From positions 620,001 through 684,000 of the forward strand of contig CAWCEP010000006.1 of NCBI GenBank assembly GCA_963794615.1: DNA of 64,000 bases. The letters are read 5' to 3'. Shown here piece after piece: positions 35,566 to 43,156 of the stretch. This DNA is from Chersky-840 sp963794615. GTDB taxonomy: Bacteria; Actinomycetota; Acidimicrobiia; Acidimicrobiales; UBA8190. The notes under the pieces were generated by a model that saw nothing but the letters and a program-made list of their open reading frames with translations, searched no databases and was not told the origin of the DNA. Position numbers and translations under genes: made by a program. Positions within the stretch are counted from its first letter, which is position 1; each line of letters starts with the position of its first letter.

Positions 35566-37342
35566 TGCAGGCGGGGGCGCGTGTCGGTGCAAAGCGCTGA
35601 TCCCGGTATCGACGCCCTCGACCACGGTCAACGCCCCCCGAGGAACCGGTAGACCCTGTTTCTGACGGGGCGAGGCTGATCGCCGCGCACCATCGCTCCG
35701 CCGGATCGATCCCGTGCGTTCGTGCTCGGATGCCCCCGGGGCCATGAGGTGAAGCGGCGTCGTCCGCAACTCGCTTCGATTGTTCGTGGGTGCGCCCATC
35801 GATCGTGGTTCGTGGAGATCGGGCGTTCACGGGGCGACCCGTCAGGCCCTCAGTCGGGCCCTCGTCGCCACCGCCCGGCTCTTGTGGTCCGTTCGTGGCT
35901 GTGATGGGTCCGGCGGCGTCGTGGAGTCGCTTCACACGCCGGGAGGACTCGAACGTGTTGCGGATCACGGCGGAGGCCGTCTGGAACAGGATCACGAAAT
36001 CGTTCCAGAGGGACCAATTCTCGATGTACTGGTTGTCCAGCCTGGCCCGCTCGTCAATCGGCGTGTCGCCGCGCAGTCCGTGGACCTGGGCCAGGCCCGT
36101 GAGTCCGACCGGCACCCGGTGGCGGGCATCGTAGCGCGGCACCTCGGCCTTGAACTGCTCGACGAAGTACGGGCGTTCGGGGCGCGGACCAACAAGGGAC
36201 ATGTCGCCCTTCAAGATGTTCCACAGCTGCGGGAGCTCGTCCAACCCCGTCACTCGCAGGACGCGACCGATTCTTGTCACGCCGTTGCCCCGGGGGTTCC
36301 ATTCGACGTCGGAGCGTGCGTTGACGTACATCGAACGAAACTTGAGGACATCCACGATGGCGCCACGAGCCCCAACTCGCTGTTGGCGGAAGTGGACCGG
36401 GCCCGGGCTCGTGAGCTTCACGGCCGCTGCGATCGCGGCGTAGAGGGGGGATACGACGACCAGTGCGATGGATGCCATCGAGGCGTCGAAGACCCGCTTC
36501 ACGGCGCGGGCGTCGCGACGCAACAGAGACCGGCGCAGGTGCAGGAGTGGGAACCCCCACACGTCGTCCACGTTTCGGTTGTTCATCACCGTGCCAAGCT
36601 CGAAGAATCGAGGAAGGACGTGCATCTCGACCGAGGCGATCTCGCATGCTCGGAAGACGTCGACCATTTCCGCCTCGCGGGTAACGCCGAAACCCACGAT
36701 GACTCGGTCGATTCGCTCCACCATCAACACCATGCGGAGCATGTCCACCCCTCCGAAGAGCGGCAGAGGGAGACCGGCGCTGTCGACCTCGTCCAAGAAC
36801 CCCACCGGCCGCAGCCCGTATTCGGGGTGTCCGTCGAGTGTCGATGCCAGCTTGGCGCTGACGTCACCGGCACCCACGATGAGGGTCCGCTCGGCGAACC
36901 AGCCCCGCATCCTCAGGACACGTACGAGCCAGTACTCGGCGCACCGGGAGATGATCACGGACACCGCCACGATCCCTGCGATCATGACGAGCTCGGCAGG
37001 AGAAGGTCCGTTCACCCTGGCCAGCGCCAGGATCAGAAACGGAAGCGACGCGCAGGCCGCGAGCGCATCAGCTTCTTGGGCGACGCTCAGCGTGATGCGC
37101 GGGCGATAATGGCCGGTGAGCGCCAACGCGCCGACAGGGGTGACCACGGCAGCCCACGACCACCAGGCCGTGAAGGGTAGGCCTGCCGCCGCTACCACGA
37201 CGACGAGGAGAATGACGTCGAGAAGCGATACGACCGCCATCGCCACGCTGGCGGGGGCGGTGGCCCGCAAGGGAACGCCCTGCACCTTGACGTCAGGGCA
37301 ACTCGTGTCGACCGGGGATTGGTAGCTCTGTCCGATGGACAT
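35555..37342 (-). CDS. Polyprenyl glycosylphosphotransferase (exopolysaccharide initiation), extended tail
   Basis: A 595-residue membrane enzyme that transfers a sugar phosphate to undecaprenyl phosphate to start polysaccharide synthesis. Four or so N-terminal helices are followed by a nucleotide-binding domain (RTLIVGAGDVSAKLAS) and the bacterial sugar transferase domain: KRVFDASMASIALVV, SPGPVHFRQQRVG, KFRSMYVNA, RVTGLDELPQLWNILKGDMS and GPRPERP. The family normally ends soon after DFVILFQTASAVIRN; here about 125 residues rich in Arg, Gly and Ser follow and run 11 bases into the 3' end of purL. The tail may be read-through past a lost stop. Confidence 0.88.
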   Translation of the reverse strand: MSIGQSYQSPVDTSCPDVKVQGVPLRATAPASVAMAVVSLLDVILLVVVVAAAGLPFTAWWSWAAVVTPVGALALTGHYRPRITLSVAQEADALAACASLPFLILALARVNGPSPAELVMIAGIVAVSVIISRCAEYWLVRVLRMRGWFAERTLIVGAGDVSAKLASTLDGHPEYGLRPVGFLDEVDSAGLPLPLFGGVDMLRMVLMVERIDRVIVGFGVTREAEMVDVFRACEIASVEMHVLPRFFELGTVMNNRNVDDVWGFPLLHLRRSLLRRDARAVKRVFDASMASIALVVVSPLYAAIAAAVKLTSPGPVHFRQQRVGARGAIVDVLKFRSMYVNARSDVEWNPRGNGVTRIGRVLRVTGLDELPQLWNILKGDMSLVGPRPERPYFVEQFKAEVPRYDARHRVPVGLTGLAQVHGLRGDTPIDERARLDNQYIENWSLWNDFVILFQTASAVIRNTFESSRRVKRLHDAAGPITATNGPQEPGGGDEGPTEGLTGRPVNARSPRTTIDGRTHEQSKRVADDAASPHGPGGIRARTHGIDPAERWCAAISLAPSETGSTGSSGGVDRGRGRRYRDQRFAPTRAPACIRR

Positions 37343-37389
37343 GGTTCTGAGGTGCTTTTCGGTCTGCGGGTTGCGTTGGAGGGTGCCGA

Positions 37390-37710
37390 CTAGACCGCGG
37401 CCCGGTGCCGCCGGCTACGGCGAACCATGAGGCCGCCGACGACCAGGGCGCCGGCACCGATGGTCACCATGCCTCCGATGTCCGCGCCGGTGAGGGCCAA
37501 GCCGCCCGAGGTCGTCGCCGCCCTGGGCTCGATGGGAGGACTGGTCGCCGGCGCTACCGCCCCCGTCACGGGCGTCGTCGAGCTGCTTATGGTCGGCGTC
37601 GTGCACCCCGTGTAGCAGGTCGAATCGGCGTATGCCGTGGCCGAGACCGCGGCCACCCCCAAGGTCGTCGCGGCCAGGAGTAGGCCCAAGACGAGGAACT
37701 TCTTTCTCAT
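37390..37710 (-). CDS. Secreted LAXTG-type sortase substrate
   Basis: A 106-residue protein with a signal peptide (MRKKFLVLGLLLAATTLGVA, cleaved near ATAYADS), a short Thr/Ser/Pro-rich stalk with two cysteines (CYTGC), the motif LALTG at 71-75, a hydrophobic segment (MVTIGAGALVVGGLMV) and the basic tail RRSRRHR. LAXTG is the signal used by class E sortases of high-GC actinobacteria, so this is probably attached to the cell wall. No sortase gene is in the window. The start ATG at 37710 has GGAGGAG upstream. It lies 47 bases ahead of the glycosylphosphotransferase on the same strand, so both may serve the cell surface. Confidence 0.8.
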   Translation of the reverse strand: MRKKFLVLGLLLAATTLGVAAVSATAYADSTCYTGCTTPTISSSTTPVTGAVAPATSPPIEPRAATTSGGLALTGADIGGMVTIGAGALVVGGLMVRRSRRHRAAV

Positions 37711-37864
37711 CGCGCTCCTCCTTCGCTGCAATCGGTGAGTCACGCTTCGTCGGCCTCGTTGCTACGGGGCCTTACCACTCAGCGTGCTCTCTCCAATGCT
37801 GTGCGTCCAGGGGAGAACGTCCCAATGAACCGGTGGAACTATCCGGTCTCCGTCGCCAGAGGGG

Positions 37865-37904
37865 TCGGAGGGCCGGAGGGCCGGAGGGCCGGAGGACCGG
37901 AGGG
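37865..37904. repeat. Five tandem copies of an 8-bp GC repeat in a 367-base gap
   Basis: CCGGAGGG is repeated five times without gaps; the first copy has T for C and the fourth ends in A. It lies in the non-coding space 37711-38077 between the sortase substrate and the next minus-strand gene. The remainder of this space holds an imperfect GC hairpin near 37756-37776 and nothing else I can support as a gene or promoter. Confidence 0.8.
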
Positions 37905-38077
37905 CTGTGCCCGCAAGGCGGACGTTGTGTGCCGGTCCCTGCCACCAGTGCTCAGGGAGGAGATACAGGGCGACGCCGGAGCGCCAACGGTGTGCGCTCC
38001 TTTGCCGCGACCCGATCACCGACGCGGCGGGGTCCTGCCTGCGGTCCCCGCCGAACGGCAGATCCGGGTACTAGCGG

Positions 38078-38341
38078 TTACTTTCCGAGCTGCGGCGTCA
38101 GTCCGTCCACGTGCATCTCGTAGTACTCGTTCTTCGCCCACGGTCCTACCGCGCCTTCAACGACCTCACGCACAGCGTCGATCGATTCGCCTTCCCAGAT
38201 GCAGATGCCGAGACCGTGATCGTCGGTAGCTGCATGGATCGGCAACGCAACGTGGGAAGGAAGGCCGGCTTCGAGTGCCTTGGCCTCGGCAGCCTGAAAG
38301 CCTTCGGGGTCGTGAATTCGGTGGATGACTGTCACAAACAC
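38078..38341 (-). CDS. Small hypothetical protein (87 residues)
   Basis: A compact soluble protein beginning MFVTVIHRIHDPEGFQAAEA and ending VDGLTPQLGK. The pattern VTVIHRIHDPEGF, LGICIWEGESIDAVREVVEG, KNEYYEMHVDG suggests a single ferredoxin-like alpha/beta fold of the dimeric alpha-beta-barrel group (compare EthD, ABM and DUF4242 proteins). No catalytic residue is evident. It stands alone between a gap and the VOC gene, all on the minus strand. The call is by fold pattern only. Confidence 0.65.
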   Translation of the reverse strand: MFVTVIHRIHDPEGFQAAEAKALEAGLPSHVALPIHAATDDHGLGICIWEGESIDAVREVVEGAVGPWAKNEYYEMHVDGLTPQLGK

Positions 38342-38454
38342 GGGTCTACCGTCCCTTCATGGGGGTGACTGCGCGGAAGCGCGGTCCATTGCTAGCACAG
38401 GTGACGATGACGGTTTCCGGTGCGTCCGAGCACCACCACGATGCGGTGACGGGT

Positions 38455-38880
38455 TCACGGTGTCCCGAGGCTCACGTGACCGTCGTCGTCGATGTGCCAA
38501 CCGGGATTGTGGGCCACTTCCCAGGGATGGCCGTCGAGATCGACGAAGACCCCGGAGTACCCACCCCAGAACGTCGTACCCGGTGCCCTGGCGATAGACG
38601 CCCCGGCGGCGCGCGCTTGGCCCATGACGGCATCGACCTCGGCCTGGTCCCTGGTGTTGAAGGCCAAGGTCACGCCACCCCAGCCACCCGCGTCCTCGAC
38701 GCCGGAGTCATCGGCGAGCCGGCCGCGGTCCCACAGGGCGACGATCATTCCCGGCATCTGGAAGAACACGACATCGTCATCAGCGCCGGCGCCGCTGCGC
38801 CAACCGAGCGCCTGGTAGAAGGTGCGGGCCCGGTGGAGATCGCGCACGCCGAGGGTGATCAGGCTGAGTCGCTGGTCCAT
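38455..38880 (-). CDS. VOC-family (glyoxalase/dioxygenase-like) protein
   Basis: A 141-residue protein of the vicinal-oxygen-chelate superfamily. It starts MDQRLSLITLGVRDLHRARTF, has the paired beta-alpha-beta-beta-beta modules (VTLAFNTRDQAEVD, GGYSGVFVDLDGHPWEVAHN) and ends with the typical D-x-D-G-H-x-W-E segment. Such proteins range from glyoxalase I to antibiotic resistance proteins; the residues here do not settle the activity. It is divergent from the fluoride exporter genes, with 109 bases between starts. Confidence 0.8.
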   Translation of the reverse strand: MDQRLSLITLGVRDLHRARTFYQALGWRSGAGADDDVVFFQMPGMIVALWDRGRLADDSGVEDAGGWGGVTLAFNTRDQAEVDAVMGQARAAGASIARAPGTTFWGGYSGVFVDLDGHPWEVAHNPGWHIDDDGHVSLGTP

Positions 38881-38989
38881 AGGGCATTCTCCCAGCCCGG
38901 TGGGTCGGTCCCGGGAGGGGTTTGGCTACGCTGCCGCGTGAGCCGCGAGCGGTGCGTACGCCCGGTCACCGCGCGGTCCGGGAGAACCG

Positions 38990-39520
38990 TTGGCGAGCAG
39001 GCACGACCCGACCGGTGACGAACTGCCCCTCGACCCCGACCTGGCGCCGGCCGACTCCGCCCAACCGTCCGGGGTCGATGCCCCGGTAGCCCGCCGTGCC
39101 GTGCGCACGCGGCGGGTTCGGTGGTCGGTGCTCGTGGCGATCGCCCTCGGGGCGGCCCTGGGGGCCCCCGCCCGCTACGGCATCGCCCAGGTGATCCACG
39201 TGGCGTCCGGCAGCTTCCCGTGGGCGACCTTCGTGACCAACGTCTCGGGGAGCTTCGCGCTCGGGCTGGTCATGGCGCTGATCCTGGAGCGCTTCCCGCC
39301 CTCGCGCTACCTGCGTCCCTTCGTCGCAACCGGGTTCCTCGGGGCGTATACCACGTACTCGACGTTCGCGGTCGAGAGCGACCTGCTCGTCAAGCAGGGC
39401 CACGCCGCCATCGCCGTCGCCTACGCGGCCGCAAGCCTGGTGACCGGATTCTTCGCCGTGTGGTCGGGAATCTGGGTCGCCCGCACCGTTCCGTTGCCAC
39501 ACCGAGGAGGAACACCGTGA
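38990..39520 (+). CDS. crcB: Fluoride exporter subunit CrcB/Fluc (first copy)
   Basis: A 176-residue Fluc-type fluoride channel subunit with four helices. FPWATFVTNVSGSFALG holds the pore asparagine and GFLGAYTTYSTFAVE the phenylalanine and sodium-site region. The N-terminus is extended by about 45 mostly charged residues. The start is TTG at 38990 behind GGGAG. The gene overlaps the DUF190 gene by GTGA. With the second copy it likely forms an antiparallel heterodimer. I find no fluoride riboswitch upstream. Confidence 0.92.
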   Translation: MASRHDPTGDELPLDPDLAPADSAQPSGVDAPVARRAVRTRRVRWSVLVAIALGAALGAPARYGIAQVIHVASGSFPWATFVTNVSGSFALGLVMALILERFPPSRYLRPFVATGFLGAYTTYSTFAVESDLLVKQGHAAIAVAYAAASLVTGFFAVWSGIWVARTVPLPHRGGTP

Positions 39521-39867
39521 AGCTCGAAGGGAACCAGAAGCGCCTCACCATCTTCATCGGTGAGGCCGACCACCACCATCACACGCCTCTGGCGACCGAG
39601 ATCGTCCACCGTGCCCACAGTGCCGGCCTGGCCGGAGCCAGCGTCTTTCGGGGCGTGGAAGGCTACGGCGCCTCCAACCACATCCACACGACCCGCATCC
39701 TGTCGCTGTCGGACGACCTGCCCATCGCCATCGTCATCGTCGACACCGACGAGCGCATCCAAGCCTTCCTCACCGACCTCGACGAGCTCATCACCGAGGG
39801 ACTGGTCATCGTCGAGGACGTCCACGTGGTGAAGTACGTCGGGCGCGCCCCCAAAGGGGAGCCGTGA
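39517..39867 (+). CDS. DUF190 family protein
   Basis: A 116-residue protein of the DUF190 family, which has a P-II-like fold. LTIFIGEADHHHHTPLATEIVHRA is the family opening; GASVFRGVEGYGASNHIHT is a loop like the T-loop region, and LVIVEDVHVVKYV the last strand. DUF190 genes are often next to crcB, and here the gene lies between two crcB copies with GTGA overlaps on both sides, so it probably modulates the fluoride channel; the mechanism is unknown. The start is GTG at 39517 with GAGGAGG upstream. Confidence 0.9.
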   Translation: MKLEGNQKRLTIFIGEADHHHHTPLATEIVHRAHSAGLAGASVFRGVEGYGASNHIHTTRILSLSDDLPIAIVIVDTDERIQAFLTDLDELITEGLVIVEDVHVVKYVGRAPKGEP

Positions 39868-40238
39868 GCCCTCTGGCCTGGGTTGGGTTCGTGGCGGCGG
39901 CGGCCGTCGGTGCACCATTGCGATACCTCGTCGACGGCTATATCGGCGACCGCGTCGAGGGGTCTTTTCCCTGGGGCACCTTCGTCGTCAACGCCAGCGG
40001 ATCCCTGGTGTTCGGCGTCCTCACCGGCGTCGCCCTCTATCACGCCTTCCCGCATACCCCCAAGGTGATCCTGGGCACCGGGTTCTGCGGCTCCTACACC
40101 ACCTTCTCGACGTTCAGCTTCGAGACGGTGCGCCTGGTCGAAGAGGGCGCCGTCGGTCAGGCGATGCGCAACGCCCTCGGATCGCTGATCGTCTGTGCCG
40201 GCGCCGCCGCGCTCGGCCTCGCCCTGGCCGCGCTGTGA
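39864..40238 (+). CDS. crcB: Fluoride exporter subunit CrcB/Fluc (second copy)
   Basis: A 124-residue Fluc subunit of normal length. GSFPWGTFVVNASGSLVFG contains the pore asparagine and GFCGSYTTFSTFSFE the two pore phenylalanines and the central sodium site. It is shorter and better conserved than the first copy. Paired crcB genes in actinobacteria encode halves of opposite topology. The start GTG at 39864 overlaps the DUF190 stop (GTGA). It is convergent with the enoyl-CoA hydratase gene, 49 bases away. Confidence 0.93.
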   Translation: MSPLAWVGFVAAAAVGAPLRYLVDGYIGDRVEGSFPWGTFVVNASGSLVFGVLTGVALYHAFPHTPKVILGTGFCGSYTTFSTFSFETVRLVEEGAVGQAMRNALGSLIVCAGAAALGLALAAL

Positions 40239-40287
40239 TGCACCACCGGCGTCGCGGTCACCGTCGACCTCACATGTTGAGCCGAGG

Positions 40288-41052
40288 TCACGATTCTCGC
40301 CATGCGCCGCTGCGATAGCGATCCAGGCCCTCGTCGAGCTGCCCCGTGTGCAAGGTGGCCAACCCGAGCTCGTACTCGTTGACGATGGCCTCGTCGACCG
40401 CCAGCGACCACTGCTGGTAGGACGCCGTCCGGTCGCTGCGCAGTGCCGCCTGGGGTCGGCCGGCGATCTCGTGCGCCAGACGGGTGGCGTGCTCGAGCGA
40501 TGCGCCCGTGGCCACGATGCGGTTGGCCAGACCCATGCGCAGCGCCTCGTCCCCGCTCACCCCCCGGCCCGTGAGGATGAGGTCGAGGGCGTGACCGTGA
40601 CCGAGGAGCCGCGCCAGCCGGAAGGTGCCGCCGTCCATGAGCGGGATCCCCCATCGCCGGCAGTAGACGCCGAAGACGGCGTCCTCCGCCGCCACCCGCA
40701 GGTCGCACCAGGCGGCCAGCTCCAGCCCTCCCGCCACGGCGTGGCCCTCCACCGCGGCGATGACGGGCTTCGACAACAGCATGCGGGTCGGTCCGACCGG
40801 GCCGTCGCCGTCGGGCTCGACGCGACTGACCCGGGCCAGGCCCGGTTCGCTCATCGCTTTGAGATCGGCGCCGGCGCAGAAGGTGCCACCCGCGCCGGTC
40901 AGCACCGCGACGGCTTGGCCGGCATCGTCGTCGAAGTCCCGGAAGGCGTCGGCGAGCGCGGTGGCGGTGGGCCGGTCGATGGCGTTGGCCACCTCGGGAC
41001 GGTCGATGGTGACGACGGTGACCGGGCCGTCGGTGGTGACGCGTACGGTCAC
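40288..41052 (-). CDS. Enoyl-CoA hydratase/isomerase (crotonase family)
   Basis: A 254-residue crotonase-fold enzyme acting on CoA thioesters. VVTIDRPEVANAIDRPTATAL is the family opening, GAGGTFCAGADLKAM the first oxyanion-hole segment and VEGHAVAGGLELAAWCDLRVA the second. Glu residues normally used for hydration are not obvious at the second site (GVYCRRWGIPLMDGG), so it may be an isomerase or another crotonase. The start GTG at 41052 overlaps the stop of the phytanoyl-CoA dioxygenase gene (GTGA). Confidence 0.9.
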   Translation of the reverse strand: MTVRVTTDGPVTVVTIDRPEVANAIDRPTATALADAFRDFDDDAGQAVAVLTGAGGTFCAGADLKAMSEPGLARVSRVEPDGDGPVGPTRMLLSKPVIAAVEGHAVAGGLELAAWCDLRVAAEDAVFGVYCRRWGIPLMDGGTFRLARLLGHGHALDLILTGRGVSGDEALRMGLANRIVATGASLEHATRLAHEIAGRPQAALRSDRTASYQQWSLAVDEAIVNEYELGLATLHTGQLDEGLDRYRSGAWRES

Positions 41053-41886
41053 GGCGCCCCCGTGGGGCTCAGCAGCCGGCGCGGGTGGCGACCGTCGACG
41101 TAGCCGATGAAGGGCGGGTAGATGTTGTAGCCGAGCAGTTCCTGCAGGCGCGGGGACAGGGTGCGGGCCATGTCGGGCGGCACGGCCAGCACGTGGTTCT
41201 CTACGGGGCGCAGCCATGCCGACGCGTAGTGGAGGACGACACCGAGCCGGGTGCGGTCGGTGCGGTTGGCCCCGCCGCCGTGCCACACGCTCCCCAGGTA
41301 CAGCAGGGCGGTGCGAGCGGGCATCTCGATCGTCCGCGTCGGGGTGGTCGGGTCGGGTTGTTCGGAGGTCCACCGATGGCTCCCCGCCACGATGCGAGTG
41401 GCGCCGTTCGCCTCGGTGAACTCCTCGAGGGGCCACATGACGTTGACGACCAGCTCCTGGTGGGGACGGGCCAGGGGGTAGATGGCGTCGTCGGGATGCA
41501 GCGGCTGGGCGACTTCCCCGGCGCCGATGGAGATGGCCGCCGGCGCGCTCGAATTGATAGTGCCCGAGGACGCGGTCGAGCACCGCCAGCACCGCGGGGT
41601 GGGTCGCCATGACGTCGAGGGCGCGCGTCTTGGCGAACAGGGCGTAGACGCGTCGGGTGTTGCGGCCTTCGAAGTCGTCGCGTCCCGACGGCGTCCGCTC
41701 AAGGATCTCCTCGAGGGCGCGCCGGGCCGCCTGCACCTCGTCGTCGGTGATGGCGTCGGGGAGGGTGACGTAGCCGTCGGCGTCCAGTGCGGCCACGACG
41801 GCGTCGACGGCCGGTGCGTCGCCCCCGGTCGCCGCGGCCCCGGCGCGCTGCTCTTGTTCCGCCCTGTCGACCCCGGTGGCTCCCAC
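41049..41886 (-). CDS. Phytanoyl-CoA dioxygenase family protein, frameshifted
   Basis: A PhyH-type Fe(II)/2-oxoglutarate dioxygenase, 278 residues when corrected. The N-terminus (DAVVAALDADGYVTLPDAI) runs in one frame from GTG 41886 to LGHYQF, and the rest (APAAISIGAGEVAQPLHPDD) in another, so one base is extra near 41550. The iron ligands are visible: His and Asp in PLHPDDAIYP and the distal His in GVVLHYASAWLRP region or SVWHGGGANRT. The length is one more than a multiple of three, as expected. It is coupled to the crotonase gene, suggesting alpha-hydroxylation in branched or methylated acyl-CoA breakdown. Confidence 0.8.
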
Positions 41887-41897
41887 GGACCCCCCCT

Positions 41898-41940
41898 AAG
41901 GGAATATGCTGGCCATGGTCCACCCTCCACAAGGGAATGT
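41898..41940 (+). promoter_or_regulatory. Direct repeat in the PadR/dioxygenase divergent region
   Basis: AAGGGAATAT at 41898-41907 and AAGGGAATGT at 41931-41940 match in nine of ten positions, 33 bases apart, on the same strand. They lie between the divergent starts of the dioxygenase and PadR genes, and TATGCT at 41905-41910 could be a -10. This is a plausible PadR operator pair; the second copy also overlaps the PadR ribosome binding site. Confidence 0.4.
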
Positions 41941-41944
41941 CAAG

Positions 41945-42514
41945 ATGCCGGTCGAGGTGAACGCCACGCAGGGATCACTGCTCGGGTTCCTCTACGACGG
42001 GCCCATGACGGGGTGGGACCTGCTCCAGGAGATCGACCGGGGCCTGGCCCGCTTCTGGAACGTCACCCCCAGCCACGTCTACCGCGAGCTCCGCACCCTC
42101 CAGGACCGCAAGCTCGTCAGCGCCGGCCGCACCGGGGTGCGCGACCGTCGCCCGTTCACGATCACCGCGGCCGGGAGGAAGGCGTTCAAGCACTGGATCG
42201 CCCAGGAGCCCGGTCCCGAGCAGATCCGCAACCCGCTGCTCATCACCCTGTGGTTCGGACGCCACGTCGACGACGACACCTTGGCGGCGATCCTCGCGTC
42301 GAATCGCGACGTCCACACCGAGCGGCTCCGTTACTACGAGAGCATTCCCGCCACCGACCGCCACACGAGCGCCGTCGTCGCCTTCGGTGTCGCCTACGAG
42401 AAGGCCGTCATCGCCTGGATCGACGAGCTCACCGACACCCCTCGGTCCGCATCGTCATCCGTCACGGGATCGTCGACCCCGCTCCCCACCGGGTCGGTGT
42501 CGACCACGGCGTGA
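41945..42514 (+). CDS. PadR-family transcriptional regulator
   Basis: A 189-residue regulator with an N-terminal winged helix: VNATQGSLLGFLYDGPMTGWDLLQEI, then NVTPSHVYRELRTLQDRKLVSAGRT, the typical PadR recognition helix and wing. A Vir-like C-terminal helical domain follows (ERLRYYESIP, VAFGVAYEKAVIAWIDEL). I prefer ATG at 41945 (MPVEVNATQG), which follows AAGGGAATG; ATG at 41906 is an alternative. It is divergent from the dioxygenase-crotonase pair, which it probably represses in the absence of an acyl-type ligand; that is inference. Confidence 0.85.
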   Translation: MPVEVNATQGSLLGFLYDGPMTGWDLLQEIDRGLARFWNVTPSHVYRELRTLQDRKLVSAGRTGVRDRRPFTITAAGRKAFKHWIAQEPGPEQIRNPLLITLWFGRHVDDDTLAAILASNRDVHTERLRYYESIPATDRHTSAVVAFGVAYEKAVIAWIDELTDTPRSASSSVTGSSTPLPTGSVSTTA

Positions 42515-42568
42515 ATTGGCTGGCGGCACCGTGCCGACCCGGGGCCGGGGTGCGGGAGAATCAGGTAC

Positions 42569-43147
42569 ATGGGTATGCAGGTCTCGTTCGTGCGCCATCG
42601 GGGGCGTCGTGACCGCGTCCATGTCACCCGAGGCGACGGCTCGTCGACGGCGTGGGACTTCCCGACCTATGGCGACCGGCTCCCCCACGACCTGTGCCAC
42701 CTCGTCGTCGAGGAGGCGCTCGGCCTCGGGGCGGGATTCTGGGGTCTCGTCGCCGGGGGCGTCGAGGTGAAGCTCGTCGACAACCAGGCGACCTTGATGC
42801 GCGCCGGCAAGCCCCTCATGGAGCAGGCCGGCGTCGACTTCTCCGACCTGGTGCGGGCCGAGGAGGCGGTGGCGCTCCTGGGCCCGACCGGCATGCACGT
42901 CGACGCGGTCGGCTCGCTGGCGGTGGCACGGTTCGACGCCGCGTCCACCGGCGCGCCCGACGGCGCTGCGCTCAGGTCCGGCACCGGGTTCGACCTTCCG
43001 GCCGGGGTCACCGACGAGCAGGTCGCCTCGGTGCGCCGGCGACTGGCCGATCTCGCCGAGCAGTGGCGCCGGCTCGGGGACGGCAACGCCATCACGCTCA
43101 CCTACTCCGGGCGCGCTTCAGGTCCGACCGCGCCCGAGGGTCGGTAG
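42569..43147 (+). CDS. Hypothetical protein (192 residues)
   Basis: A soluble protein beginning MGMQVSFVRHRGRRDRVHVT. The middle (LPHDLCHLVVEEALGLGAGFWGLVAGGVEVK) is the most structured part; the C-terminal third is rich in Ala, Arg and Gly with a helical stretch (TDEQVASVRRRLADLAEQWRRL). The His-x-x-Cys-His pattern in PHDLCHLVVEE could bind metal, but I recognise no family. It is followed after nine bases by an SDR gene in the same direction and is probably cotranscribed with it. Confidence 0.65.
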   Translation: MGMQVSFVRHRGRRDRVHVTRGDGSSTAWDFPTYGDRLPHDLCHLVVEEALGLGAGFWGLVAGGVEVKLVDNQATLMRAGKPLMEQAGVDFSDLVRAEEAVALLGPTGMHVDAVGSLAVARFDAASTGAPDGAALRSGTGFDLPAGVTDEQVASVRRRLADLAEQWRRLGDGNAITLTYSGRASGPTAPEGR

Positions 43148-43156
43148 GTTGACGGG

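Noticed and set aside
35648..35680. GGTAGACCCTG shared by 35648 and 60415, taken as a possible dispersed element
   Set aside because: An 11-base match is expected hundreds of times by chance in 64 kb of biased composition, and the flanks do not match.
33007..35799. 930-codon open frame antisense to purL
   Set aside because: It is a composition effect opposite a fully conserved PurL; only its last part touches the real small gene near 33.1 kb.
37711..37860. Possible cyclic-di-GMP or cyclic-di-AMP riboswitch before the sortase substrate
   Set aside because: A GGCC-rich imperfect hairpin is present, but the conserved core bases of either class are missing.
38881..38989. Possible fluoride riboswitch before crcB
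   Set aside because: I looked for the conserved GGNGAUG and the later AACCGCC-like elements of the fluoride riboswitch and did not find them in this 109-base region.
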